Below, in pieces: positions 21,850 to 32,021 of a DNA stretch of 64,000 bases. The position numbers and the translations under genes were made by a program. Position 1 is the stretch's first letter. Every line of letters starts with the position of its first letter. Where the stretch lies: contig CALSMN010000004.1 of the NCBI GenBank assembly GCA_943787465.1, positions 186,001 through 250,000 of the forward strand. Reading direction: 5' to 3'. The DNA is from an uncultured Bacteroidia bacterium (GTDB taxonomy: Bacteria; Bacteroidota; Bacteroidia; NS11-12g; UBA9320). The notes below the pieces were generated by a model that was not told where the DNA came from, ran no database searches, and saw only the letters and a list, made by a program, of their open reading frames with translations.

Positions 21850-23136
21850 CTAGAGCTTTACTATTTTCCTGCGAACAACCTGTTTATTATTTGAGCTAAC
21901 AATGGCCATATAGATACCGGGGGTCAACATTGAAACGTTTATACTATTCCATGACTCTGAAGCAATAATTTTCTCATGAATAACCTGTTGCCCATGCAAA
22001 TCAACAATATCTAAAAAACCTTCCATAGGTAGTTGCATCTTCCACCTCAAAAAAGAACCTATTGGATTATTAATCATCAGATGATTGCTATGTATTCCTC
22101 TTAAAGTGCTGGCTGTAGTTCGATTTACTTTGATTTGCATGGCTACAGGTAAATGATCACTCATGCCATACAATGCACTTAATACAGATGCAGGTACAGC
22201 ATTGTTGATCCCAGAGTTGATGTCACTATTGAAATGCTGACCATCATTACCTAGGGCTTTATAGCTACCATTGACATAGCCATAACCCCGTTCATTGCTC
22301 AAAATTTCTTGGCCACATAAAATAAAATCAAATCGATCATCTAAACCTCCTCCACTATGGCAACTTCCACTTACTCGTGTACTTTGAGTGTGAATGGAGG
22401 CAAATGAACCATTATTATTCCATGAACCGGATTGTTTTACTGGGTCCTTAAAACGAATGGAACTGTTGGGATCTCCAACTAGATGAATAAATCCTTGTTC
22501 ATTACTCGTATACATATTAAAATCACCGGCAAATACATAACTATGTTTTTCCGAATAATGAGTGTCGTGATAATCCATAACCGCTGCTGTAGCTTTAGCT
22601 CTATCGGAAACATCTGAATTTGTATTACCAGCTTTTAAATGCGCCACATAAACAGTCAGAAAATTGGTGTCTCCCATTTCCAATTGAGAATTATCTAAAT
22701 AATATAAAGTATACACATCAATTTGACGTACTAACATGGTATTATTCAATCCACGATCAATTTTATCTTGAGTATATAACGCGAATTTATTGGCATTGTA
22801 ATATAACATATTACATAGACTAGAATTAGCAGAATAATTACTTTGCTTGTAATAATTCCTACCGTTTTGATTTAGAGCATTAGTAAGAAGTCGATTGGCT
22901 CCTGTACCTCCATCGCCTACCATTTCATTTACGGTGATAATATCTGGCAGAAGATAGCTCACAATTGTATTCATATAATTATCTTTATTCGCAGGGTTAT
23001 TATTACTAGCCGTACAATAGCTTGATATATTTCTATACATCAACAGATTATAATGCATCATTTGCACAGTATCTGTTATGGACTGACCCCAACTTAAAAT
23101 AAAGCTGAATAGAAAAAACAAGGTGATTATACGCAT
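21850..23136 (-). CDS. Secreted endonuclease/exonuclease/phosphatase-family protein with T9SS C-terminal sorting domain
   Basis: YNLLMYRN, VNEMVGDGG, FAGDFNMYTSNEQG, DRFDFIL, GMSDHLPVAMQI; C-terminal GFLDIVDLHGQQV...LTPGIYMAIV...RRKIVKL. Confidence 0.85.
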   Translation of the reverse strand: MRIITLFFLFSFILSWGQSITDTVQMMHYNLLMYRNISSYCTASNNNPANKDNYMNTIVSYLLPDIITVNEMVGDGGTGANRLLTNALNQNGRNYYKQSNYSANSSLCNMLYYNANKFALYTQDKIDRGLNNTMLVRQIDVYTLYYLDNSQLEMGDTNFLTVYVAHLKAGNTNSDVSDRAKATAAVMDYHDTHYSEKHSYVFAGDFNMYTSNEQGFIHLVGDPNSSIRFKDPVKQSGSWNNNGSFASIHTQSTRVSGSCHSGGGLDDRFDFILCGQEILSNERGYGYVNGSYKALGNDGQHFNSDINSGINNAVPASVLSALYGMSDHLPVAMQIKVNRTTASTLRGIHSNHLMINNPIGSFLRWKMQLPMEGFLDIVDLHGQQVIHEKIIASESWNSINVSMLTPGIYMAIVSSNNKQVVRRKIVKL

Positions 23137-23369
23137 AAGAGTTCGAAGATATGATTTGATACTTTATTATGTAGCATATTTTGTTGAAGGTCAATAAATA
23201 CACAATTTAGATTTCATTTACTGTATATACAAAATGCTGAAAATCAATATTTTGCAAAAATAAGTATGATTATTTTTTTATCTTAAATGAGCCATTCATT
23301 AAAAAACTTCATTTCATTCTTGCCTTATTCCATTATTGGTTGATTTTTGCAGTATACAAGATAAAATTC

Positions 23370-23714
23370 ATGGAAAATATTTTAATCGTTATCGCTATTT
23401 TAATTATTGGATCTGCATTAGGAGGCACACAATTACCTAAATTACCGGGAGCTATACTATCTTTAGGAGCATTAGTTCTTGCCTTTTTCAATTCACATGC
23501 ACGCGAAAATATGGAGAGTATATTATACTCCGTTCCAATTTTACTGACTATTGTTGGTATTATGACTTTTATAGCAGAGAAAAAATTAGTATCTGATGGA
23601 GAACATGCATCGCCCATGATTAAACGAATTGGAGGGTCTATTTTCCAAGTAATCTTCATACTCGTTCTTACCGTATACTTTTTATCTACTTTTTTCTTTC
23701 CACACTGGAGCTAA
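23370..23714 (+). CDS. Small integral membrane protein
   Basis: MENILIVIAILIIGSALGGTQLPKLPGAILSLGALVLAFFN; multiple TM segments; ATG at 23370. Confidence 0.65.
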   Translation: MENILIVIAILIIGSALGGTQLPKLPGAILSLGALVLAFFNSHARENMESILYSVPILLTIVGIMTFIAEKKLVSDGEHASPMIKRIGGSIFQVIFILVLTVYFLSTFFFPHWS

Positions 23715-23750
23715 TCAATTGACAATTAAGCTCCTAGTCTTATCATTTAC

Positions 23751-24260
23751 ATGGAGTTAGTATTGATTTTAATAGGCATGTTTTTATTAATAATTGGTGT
23801 CATGGGTTGTATAATCCCTGCTATTCCAGGCCCTCCAGTTGCTTATTTAGCTTTAATACTATCATTATTTATTGATCAAAGTTTAAATACCATATCAGAA
23901 AACAACTATATACTTCTGACCATATTGGGCATCCTAACCTTAAGTATAACTGTAATTGATTTCTTATTACCCGTCTGGGGTGCAAAAAAATTTGGAGGCA
24001 CATCATCAGGAAGAAAAGGAAGTACAATGGCTTTAATTATTGGTGTTGTCATCACACTTACCACAGCTGGATTTGGCGCATTATTAATCGTGATAAGCCC
24101 TCCTATTGGAGCTTTTATTGGTGAAAAAGTAGCTGGAGGATCAACCCAAACTGCCATTAAATCGGCTAAAGGATCCTTTATTGGATTTTTAAGTGGACTA
24201 TTTTTAAAACTGGCTTTAGTTATCGCAATGGCAGTTTATTTTTTATATCTACTCTTCTAA
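23751..24260 (+). CDS. DUF456 domain membrane protein
   Basis: GVMGCIIPAIPGPPVAYLALIL; DFLLPVWGAKKFGGTSSGRKGSTMALIIGV; PIGAFIGEKVAGG. Confidence 0.85.
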   Translation: MELVLILIGMFLLIIGVMGCIIPAIPGPPVAYLALILSLFIDQSLNTISENNYILLTILGILTLSITVIDFLLPVWGAKKFGGTSSGRKGSTMALIIGVVITLTTAGFGALLIVISPPIGAFIGEKVAGGSTQTAIKSAKGSFIGFLSGLFLKLALVIAMAVYFLYLLF

Positions 24261-25445
24261 AAATACCATATCAGCAATGGTTTTACCAATACTCAAAGAA
24301 GACGTTGCCGCAGGACTTGGAGCATTAATCACATGAATAGCTCGCTTTTCTGTAATTAATTTAAAATCATCCAACAATCCACCTGTTCTATCACATGCTT
24401 GAGCTCGAACACCCGCTGGTGCCTCTACCAAATGTTCTTCTTTTAATTCAGGTATTAGCCGTTGCAGTGCTTTCGTAAATGCTTTTTTACTAAACGAGCG
24501 GTACATTTCACCTAAACCTGTTTTCCAATACTTGAACATTACCTTTTGAAAACCAGGCCACAATAAACTAGAGAAGAGCTCCTTAAGGTTAAAATCTGTA
24601 CGTTTATACCCTTCTTTCTTGAAAGCAAAAACAGCATTAGGACCTGCTTCTATTCCTCCAGAAATCATCCGTGTAAAATGCACCCCTAAAAAAGGAAAAG
24701 CTGGATCTGGAACAGGATAAATTAAATGTTTGACTAAATGTTCTGCCTCAGGTCTAAGTTCATAATATTCCCCTCTAAAAGGAATAATTTTTGTATCTAT
24801 TTTACCCATATGCATCGATGCAATATTATCAGAATATAAACCTGCACAATTAATTACTAACTTACCTGTTATTCGTTGATTAGATGTAGAAATAATAACA
24901 TTGATGTCCGATTCTTCGATTGCATTCACACGTGTGTTTAAGTGGATTTCTCCTCCATTTTCTTCAATTTTTTTGGCTAATTTAGTACACACGTCTTTAT
25001 AATTAATAATGCCTGTTTGAGGAACTCGAATACCTTGAATTCCAGCAAGATATGGTTCAATGGCTTTGAGTTGCTTTTCATCCAACAATTCCAATCCCTC
25101 TAATCCATTTTCTATACCTCGATTATACAGATCATGTAACCGATCTATCTCAGATATTTCCGTTGCTACGACAACTTTACCACACAGGTCATAGGCTATG
25201 TTATTTTCGTCACAAAATTTAAGCAACATATGATATCCTTCGATACAATTTTTAGCTTTTAAACTACCGGGTTTATAGTATAAACCTGAATGGATAACCC
25301 CACTATTATTACCCGTTTGGTGATAGGCAAGTTCCCCTTCTTTCTCAAGCAACAGTAACTTCTTAGTTGGATATTTTTGAACTAAATGGTATCCCGTAGC
25401 TAAACCAACAATCCCTCCACCTATAATGACTATATCTGCATTCAT
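24249..25445 (-). CDS. lhgO: L-2-hydroxyglutarate oxidase
   Basis: DIVIIGGGIVGLATGYHL FAD motif; QTGNNSGVIHSGLYYKPGSLKAKNC; FPFLGVHFTRMISGGIEAGPNAVFAF. Confidence 0.93.
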   Translation of the reverse strand: MNADIVIIGGGIVGLATGYHLVQKYPTKKLLLLEKEGELAYHQTGNNSGVIHSGLYYKPGSLKAKNCIEGYHMLLKFCDENNIAYDLCGKVVVATEISEIDRLHDLYNRGIENGLEGLELLDEKQLKAIEPYLAGIQGIRVPQTGIINYKDVCTKLAKKIEENGGEIHLNTRVNAIEESDINVIISTSNQRITGKLVINCAGLYSDNIASMHMGKIDTKIIPFRGEYYELRPEAEHLVKHLIYPVPDPAFPFLGVHFTRMISGGIEAGPNAVFAFKKEGYKRTDFNLKELFSSLLWPGFQKVMFKYWKTGLGEMYRSFSKKAFTKALQRLIPELKEEHLVEAPAGVRAQACDRTGGLLDDFKLITEKRAIHVINAPSPAATSSLSIGKTIADMVFLEE

Positions 25446-25600
25446 CTTACATGCAAATAAAACAGATGTTCCAGTATTGGATAGTTGATCCTCTGACTAA
25501 TTATCCCCATTTTTTATGTGATATCATTTAAGAATGAGAAAATATTTAAAAAACACTTTGTTTCATTAAAACCAAACAGATTAAAATTACCTTCGTGGCT

Positions 25601-26605
25601 ATGCATAAAATTGAGGAATTACTTGCTGAAAAAATCCTTTTCTTGGATGGTGCCATGGGGACTATGATCCAAAAACATAATCTTTCTGAAGAAGCCTATC
25701 GTGGTGATCGTTTTGCAGATTATGATCATCCTTTGAAAGGGAATAATGATTTACTATCGATTACACAACCGAAAATTATTACAGATATTCATCATCAATT
25801 TTTGGAAGTAGGTGCAGATATTATTGAGACCAATACCTTCAATAGCACCACTGTATCCATGGCCGATTATTTCATGGAAGATTTGGTGTATGAGTTGAAT
25901 GTAACCTCCGCGCAATTAGCACGAGAATGTGCAAATCATTACACCGATAAAAACCCAAACAAACCTCGATTTGTTGCTGGAAGTATTGGCCCCACCAATA
26001 AAACAACATCCCTTTCTCCCGATGTTAATAACCCCGGATATCGGGCTATTGATTTCGATGCCTTGGTTATTGCCTATAAAGAACAAGCTTCCGCACTGGC
26101 TGAAGGTGGAGTTGATATTTTTTTGATAGAAACGGTTTTTGATACGCTCAATTGCAAAGCTGCTATTTATGCTATCCTTGAACTGAAAGAAGAAAAAGAC
26201 TTAAATATTCCCATTATGATTAGTGGAACAATCACCGATGCGAGTGGGCGAACACTCAGTGGTCAGACTGTAGAGGCATTCTGGTATAGTATCAGTCATG
26301 CTAACCCACTAAGCGTTGGACTAAACTGTGCACTAGGTGCAGATCAAATGCGACCGTTTATTAAAGAGTTAAGTGATAAAGCTTGGTGTAGAGTTTCTGC
26401 TCATCCCAACGCTGGTTTACCTAATGAGTTTGGAGAATATGATGAAACACCTGAAAGCATGAGTGCTGTAGTAGGCGAATTTGCATCAAATGGATTCTTA
26501 AATATTGTTGGGGGGTGTTGCGGAACAACCCCTGAACACTTAAAAGCAATTATCGATCGGGTAGAACAAGAAAAACCAAGAGCGGTCCCTCAACTAATGC
26601 ACTAG
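25601..26605 (+). CDS. Homocysteine S-methyltransferase domain protein (stand-alone N-terminal MetH module)
   Basis: [59 protein letters not shown] 25601 preferred because TACCTTCG box 25588-25595 overlaps the upstream GTG. Confidence 0.92.
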   Translation: MHKIEELLAEKILFLDGAMGTMIQKHNLSEEAYRGDRFADYDHPLKGNNDLLSITQPKIITDIHHQFLEVGADIIETNTFNSTTVSMADYFMEDLVYELNVTSAQLARECANHYTDKNPNKPRFVAGSIGPTNKTTSLSPDVNNPGYRAIDFDALVIAYKEQASALAEGGVDIFLIETVFDTLNCKAAIYAILELKEEKDLNIPIMISGTITDASGRTLSGQTVEAFWYSISHANPLSVGLNCALGADQMRPFIKELSDKAWCRVSAHPNAGLPNEFGEYDETPESMSAVVGEFASNGFLNIVGGCCGTTPEHLKAIIDRVEQEKPRAVPQLMH

Positions 26606-26616
26606 AATTTTATAAA

Positions 26617-27486
26617 TTAACCGAGAATTTCAATCATTTTTGATCCAATACCTGCAGGAGAATCAACCACATGAATGCCACAGTCTCGCATGATTGCCTT
26701 TTTGGCTGATGCGGTATCCTCATCTCCACCAACTATAGCTCCTGCATGTCCCATTGTGCGTCCTGCTGGTGCTGTTTCTCCCGCTATAAAACCAACCACT
26801 GGCTTGGTGCCTTCCGCTTTGATATAGCGAGCAGCTTCTGCTTCCATACCACCGCCTATTTCACCAATCATTACAATGCCATGTGTATCTTTATCATTCA
26901 TCAATAATTCAACAGCTTGCTTCATGGATGTTCCAATAATAGGATCTCCGCCTATACCAATAGCTGTTGTCACACCCATTCCTGCTTTCACGACTTGATC
27001 AACAGCTTCATAGGTCAATGTACCTGATTTGGACACAATTCCAATATTCCCTTTTTTGAATATAAAACCAGGCATAATCCCTACCTTAGCTTCATCTGCC
27101 GTGATGATACCTGGACAATTTGGCCCAATTAATCGGCAAGTTTTATCCGACAGATACGCTTTTACTTTGACCATATCAGCAACAGGGATTCCTTCAGTTA
27201 TACAAACAATAACTTGAATACCGGCTTCCGCCGCTTCCATAATGGCATCACCTGCAAATGGGGGTGGTACGAATATGATGCTAGTATCTGCTCCTGTTTG
27301 ATTAACTGCTTCCTCAACCGTATTAAATACGGGTTTATCTAGGTGTGAAGTTCCCCCTTTACCAGGAGTTACGCCCCCAACAACCTGAGTTCCGTAGTCT
27401 ATCATCTGTCCTGCATGAAAACTTCCTTCACTACCGGTAAACCCTTGAACAATAATTTTAGAATTTTTGTTGACTAATACTGACAT
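26617..27486 (-). CDS. sucD: Succinate--CoA ligase subunit alpha
   Basis: [59 protein letters not shown]. Confidence 0.97.
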   Translation of the reverse strand: MSVLVNKNSKIIVQGFTGSEGSFHAGQMIDYGTQVVGGVTPGKGGTSHLDKPVFNTVEEAVNQTGADTSIIFVPPPFAGDAIMEAAEAGIQVIVCITEGIPVADMVKVKAYLSDKTCRLIGPNCPGIITADEAKVGIMPGFIFKKGNIGIVSKSGTLTYEAVDQVVKAGMGVTTAIGIGGDPIIGTSMKQAVELLMNDKDTHGIVMIGEIGGGMEAEAARYIKAEGTKPVVGFIAGETAPAGRTMGHAGAIVGGDEDTASAKKAIMRDCGIHVVDSPAGIGSKMIEILG

Positions 27487-27631
27487 AATTTTTCGATGTG
27501 CAAAGGTATTTTTTTTGTTAATATCTAAAAGCTAAAACTTGGTTATAACCCATGAAAGGATAGCTATTTTATTGCTAATTCTTTGATCATTGTGTTCGTG
27601 GTGTAATATTAGGACATTAGATAACAAAGTT

Positions 27632-27639
27632 TACCTTTG
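27632..27639 (+). promoter_or_regulatory. TACCTTTG -7 promoter box of the biotin carrier gene (divergent from sucD box 27508-27501)
   Basis: TACCTTTG, 8 nt before ATG 27648. Confidence 0.55.
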
Positions 27640-27647
27640 CACATTCA

Positions 27648-28142
27648 ATGGCTAAGATAAGTATTGAAAATAGTTCATTTAACATTGAAAAGAAAGAACA
27701 TTTTCTTTCTTTAAATGGGAAGGAAATCTCCCACGATTTGCTCAAGAATCCCAATGGGAAGTATCATCTTATCGTTGATAACCTTTCTTATCAAATTCAA
27801 GTTCTTCAAAAAGAAACTTCCTCTGGTAAACTAATACTTCGTATTAACAACCGTGTTATTACGACAAATCTGGATAATAAATTAACAGAACTACTCAAAA
27901 AAATGGGTATGGAAAGTGGTAAAAAGAAACTTAAAGACCTCAAGGCTCCAATGCCAGGTTTGGTATTAGATATTCTTACAAAGGAAGGCGAACAAGTTAT
28001 TGAAGGCCAAGAACTGATAGTACTTGAAGCTATGAAAATGGAAAATGCTATTAAATCGCCTCAAGATGGTGTTATTCGTTCCATAAATGTTCAACAAAAA
28101 GATAAAATAGACAAAAATCACACTTTACTTTCATTTGAATGA
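27648..28142 (+). CDS. Biotin/lipoyl attachment domain protein (acyl-CoA carboxylase biotin carrier subunit)
   Basis: LKAPMPGLVLDILTKEGEQVIEGQELIVLEAMKMENAIKSPQDGVI (EAMKM biotinylation motif). Confidence 0.93.
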   Translation: MAKISIENSSFNIEKKEHFLSLNGKEISHDLLKNPNGKYHLIVDNLSYQIQVLQKETSSGKLILRINNRVITTNLDNKLTELLKKMGMESGKKKLKDLKAPMPGLVLDILTKEGEQVIEGQELIVLEAMKMENAIKSPQDGVIRSINVQQKDKIDKNHTLLSFE

Positions 28143-28211
28143 CTCATATTTAATTAATTGACTTAAAGACCCTTACTGATTGACTAAACTTAACTTAAAT
28201 AAAATACAACC

Positions 28212-29246
28212 ATGAAAAATTTAATCACAGGATTAATCCTAACCCTCACTGTAATGCAAGCTTTTGCACAAAACACACTAACACAAAAACAACAAGAATT
28301 AGAAAAAGCCAAGACATCATTAAAAACAGCTCAAGAAAAAATCAAAACCATTGAAAACGAAATTGCTCAACTCACACCACCAGTATATTGGCAAAAAGGT
28401 GGTTTTGGTGCACTCAATTTTAACTCTTTAGGACTAACTAATTGGGCTGCTGGAGGTGTCTCTGCCAACTCTATTACTGCTATTGGTAACATTTACCGCA
28501 ATTTCAAAAAAAATCGCATCGAATGGCGAAACAATATTGATTTAGCCTACGGTTTAATCAAAAATGAAGGCGAAACCCTTCGTAAAAATGAGGATAAAAT
28601 AGACTTTTTAATGAAAGGAAATTATGGGATTACGGATAAGCTAAGTTATTCCAGTTTACTTAATTTTAAGTCCCAATTTGCACCTGGTTTTGATTTTTCT
28701 GATCCAACGATTGAGGATAAAGATCGAAAAGAAATTTCAAAATTTATGGCTCCTGGATATTTAACAACATCTCTAGGGCTCAATTACAATATCACCGATT
28801 ATTTTTCGATATATGCTTCGCCAGCCACAGGTAAGTTCACTTTTGTGAGTGATGACTCTATTGCTGCTCAAAACATATATATTCCTGCGACATTAAATGA
28901 TGAAGGTATTCAATTTTATAATGATAAGTATAGAGCTGAGTTTGGAGCACTAGTGAATGCTCAGTTCAAAAAGGATTTGACTAAAAAAATTAACTTAAGC
29001 TCTACCTTAAATTTGTTTATTAACTTCACGGATGTAAATACGGCTAATCGAAAAAATATAGACGTAAACTGGGAAACCATGGTCAATATGAAATTAACAG
29101 AATACATAGGCATGAGTTTAATGCTTAATCTTATTCATGATAACGATGTTGCTGTACCAATTTATGAAGGAAATACTATTGTTAGTTCTGGTCCTCGTAC
29201 ACAGATGAAACGACTTTTAGGTATCGGATTTTCTTATAAATTCTAA
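28212..29246 (+). CDS. DUF3078 domain outer-membrane-like protein
   Basis: Signal peptide; coiled coil; YWQKGGFGALNFNSLGLTNWAAGGVSANSITAIGN; MKRLLGIGFSYKF C-terminus. Confidence 0.85.
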   Translation: MKNLITGLILTLTVMQAFAQNTLTQKQQELEKAKTSLKTAQEKIKTIENEIAQLTPPVYWQKGGFGALNFNSLGLTNWAAGGVSANSITAIGNIYRNFKKNRIEWRNNIDLAYGLIKNEGETLRKNEDKIDFLMKGNYGITDKLSYSSLLNFKSQFAPGFDFSDPTIEDKDRKEISKFMAPGYLTTSLGLNYNITDYFSIYASPATGKFTFVSDDSIAAQNIYIPATLNDEGIQFYNDKYRAEFGALVNAQFKKDLTKKINLSSTLNLFINFTDVNTANRKNIDVNWETMVNMKLTEYIGMSLMLNLIHDNDVAVPIYEGNTIVSSGPRTQMKRLLGIGFSYKF

Positions 29247-29296
29247 TACCTTAGACTAGGAGTAAGAAAGATGATTATCCTTTGTTAGTATTGTAT

Positions 29297-29304
29297 TAAC
29301 TTTG
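29297..29304 (+). promoter_or_regulatory. TAACTTTG -7 promoter box of the copper island operon
   Basis: Bacteroidota consensus TAnnTTTG, 7 nt before GTG 29312. Confidence 0.5.
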
Positions 29305-29311
29305 CTGTATT

Positions 29312-29683
29312 GTGAAATTAGTATCCATCATTTTATTATCTTTCTTACTCACTATTCCGAGAGTTGGATTTAGTATAGTTATTGATGCATGTTGTATTAC
29401 AACACTATATGATTGCTGTGATGATCCTGTCACTTTTGACGATGATTGTTGTCAAACATTAACTGATGAGGCTTGTAGTGATATTTTTTTTCTTGAACTC
29501 CCACCCCTTCATCTGGATTATACAGTTCAACAATCCACTCATATACCTTTAACTGTTTATTACAGGGAATATGATCCAGTCATATTTAGCAGTCTCATTT
29601 ATAAAAAAGGAACTACTCCCCGACAACATCAACCCATTCATCTACAAAAACATCCGAGTTTTTTTCAAGTATTTTTATGTTAG
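29312..29683 (+). CDS. Small secreted Cys-pair protein (HYC_CC_PP-like) heading the TonB receptor operon
   Basis: Signal peptide then DACCITTLYDCCDDPVTFDDDCCQTLTDEACSDIF; located 50 bp upstream of a TonB receptor; GTG start, TAACTTTG box at 29297-29304. Confidence 0.65.
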   Translation: MKLVSIILLSFLLTIPRVGFSIVIDACCITTLYDCCDDPVTFDDDCCQTLTDEACSDIFFLELPPLHLDYTVQQSTHIPLTVYYREYDPVIFSSLIYKKGTTPRQHQPIHLQKHPSFFQVFLC

Positions 29684-29732
29684 TAAGCCATAGACTAAAT
29701 GCTATACTTACCCTTAAAAATTACTAATACCC

Positions 29733-32021
29733 ATGAAAAATATTCTTTTATCTCTGAGCATTCTGCTCAGTATTCTAGCTAATGCACAAAATCTTGATTC
29801 CCCTCTCATAAAAGGGAAGGTCGTAGTCGTAACTTCTGATGGCACAAATCCTGTGTCTGGAGCTTTTGTCCATTGGGAAAATGAAAAAACAGGCATTTTT
29901 ACAGACAACAATGGAACGTTTGAAATCAAACTTGAAACTCAAAAAATATTGATTGCTTCATTTGCCTCGTACACCACAGACACCATCAATATATCTTCCC
30001 CAGATTCGTTCTACATATGTACCGTATATGAGCAAAATAATTTAAAAACTGCTACCGTTTTGGCAAAACGATTGAACTATGGTTTATCCCGATTAAGTCC
30101 AAGAACAACCATCTATATGGGAGAACGAGAATTTCAAAAAGCAGCGTGTTGCAACTTATCTGAAAGTTTTGAAAATGCTCCTGCTATTGATGTTAGTTTT
30201 AGTGATGCTGTCACGGGAACCAAGCAAATTAAGATGTTAGGTTTGGATGGCTTCTACACACTAATAGGCAGAGAATACATGCCTTCTGTACGTACATTAA
30301 ATGCCTACTATGGATTATCCCATATACCCGCAGCATGGGTAGATGGCATTCAAATAACCAAAGGGGCTGGAAGTGTTGTGAATGGATTTGAAAGTATCGC
30401 AGGTCAAATTAACGTAGAACTAAAAAAACCCTTTGGAGATGAAAAATTTTTATTGGACCAATTTGCTAGTTCTGGAGGTCGATTTGAAACGGATTTGATG
30501 TATACCAAAGACCTAAATAAACAGCTAGCTAGTTCGCTTTTGGTTCGCTACGGAACTCGAACAACTGAATTTGACCGAAACAATGATGGCTTTTTGGACA
30601 TGCCCCTCAATGAAGATTTTAAAATCATGAATCGTTGGCAATTTTTTATGGACAATGGACTTGAAGGGACTGCAAATATGAGTTATCATAAAAATAATCA
30701 AGATGCAGGTCAAGCGGCATTTTTTTCACCAAATCCTGATGCGTATGGCATCAATATTAATTCTGAAATCATAGACTTTTTTGCAAAAATTGGTAAAGCT
30801 TCAAAGAAAAATGATTACAGTAGTTTTGGATCGCAGTACAACCTTAACCAATCCAAAATGACAAGCACCTATGGTTCTTCGAAGAATCAAAAAAAATACA
30901 TTGCTCAAACCAATCAAGGCTATGTGAACTTGCTATACGAAAGTATTATTGGCACTACATTTCACACGTTTCAAACAGGCGTATCATTTTTAATTGATGA
31001 AACCCAGGAAACCTATGATGGATTCCGATTTGAACGTACAGAGGCCGTTCCTGGATTATTTTTTGAGTATACCTTCAAGCCCAAGGAAACTTTTAGTTTG
31101 GTTGGAGGTATACGAACGGATTATAATACCATTTATGGCTGGTCTGTAACGCCAAGAATACACAGTAAATATCGCTTTAATAACGATAAAACTTCTATTA
31201 GACTATCTGCAGGAACAGGAAGAAGAACTAGTAATCCACTGGCACAAAATCAAATGTTATTCGCATCTGGGAGAAGCCTTTCTTTTCAAATGGACAATCC
31301 GAATTTGCCTTATGGTTTTAACCAAGAAGTTGCCATTAATGCTGGATTCAGTTTTGATCATCAATTCAAATTGAGCTATATGCCTGCCACCATTGCTTTA
31401 GATTATTTTAATACGACCTTTTTATCTGAAGTAGTTCTAGATCGAGAAGTTGAAGGACAAGCTCATTTTTATTCAATGAAAAACGGTACTAAGGCAAACA
31501 GTTTTCAAACTCAACTTGATTTACAACCTGCTCGAAGAACAGAAATAAGACTCGCCTATAGAATGTTTGATGTCACAACTACGTATCAAAATCCTACCCA
31601 AAATACAACGTATATTTCAATGCAAAAACCCTTTATATCCAAACACCGTGCATTTGTTAATATCACGCAAAATACACGATCCAATTGGCAATTTAATTCC
31701 ACTGCAACATGGTACGGACCTCAACGAATTGCTGGAGCAAAAGATACAGCCTTCAGCTCTGGGGTATTCATCTATGACATCCAAGACAAATATTCTCCCC
31801 ATTTTATTTTACTAAATGCACAAATAAGTAAAATTTTAAATAAAGAATTTGAGATATACGTAGGTGCAGAAAATATCTTGAATTACCGACAAGATAATCC
31901 AATACAAGAAGCTGCCAATCCATTTACAGAGAAATTTGATGCTGGACTTGTTTGGGGTCCGATTTTTGGAAGAATGATTTATGGTGGATTTCGATGGAGA
32001 ATAAAATCAAATAAAGAATGA
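29733..32021 (+). CDS. TonB-dependent receptor with N-terminal carboxypeptidase-regulatory-like domain (putative copper or copper-chelate receptor)
   Basis: IKGKVVVVTSDGTNPVSGAFVHWENEKTGIFTDNNGTFEI; plug ...REFQKAACCNLSESFENAPAIDVSFSDAVTGTKQIKMLGLDGFYTLI...VDGIQITKGAGSVVNGFESIAGQINVELKKP. Confidence 0.93.
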   Translation: MKNILLSLSILLSILANAQNLDSPLIKGKVVVVTSDGTNPVSGAFVHWENEKTGIFTDNNGTFEIKLETQKILIASFASYTTDTINISSPDSFYICTVYEQNNLKTATVLAKRLNYGLSRLSPRTTIYMGEREFQKAACCNLSESFENAPAIDVSFSDAVTGTKQIKMLGLDGFYTLIGREYMPSVRTLNAYYGLSHIPAAWVDGIQITKGAGSVVNGFESIAGQINVELKKPFGDEKFLLDQFASSGGRFETDLMYTKDLNKQLASSLLVRYGTRTTEFDRNNDGFLDMPLNEDFKIMNRWQFFMDNGLEGTANMSYHKNNQDAGQAAFFSPNPDAYGININSEIIDFFAKIGKASKKNDYSSFGSQYNLNQSKMTSTYGSSKNQKKYIAQTNQGYVNLLYESIIGTTFHTFQTGVSFLIDETQETYDGFRFERTEAVPGLFFEYTFKPKETFSLVGGIRTDYNTIYGWSVTPRIHSKYRFNNDKTSIRLSAGTGRRTSNPLAQNQMLFASGRSLSFQMDNPNLPYGFNQEVAINAGFSFDHQFKLSYMPATIALDYFNTTFLSEVVLDREVEGQAHFYSMKNGTKANSFQTQLDLQPARRTEIRLAYRMFDVTTTYQNPTQNTTYISMQKPFISKHRAFVNITQNTRSNWQFNSTATWYGPQRIAGAKDTAFSSGVFIYDIQDKYSPHFILLNAQISKILNKEFEIYVGAENILNYRQDNPIQEAANPFTEKFDAGLVWGPIFGRMIYGGFRWRIKSNKE

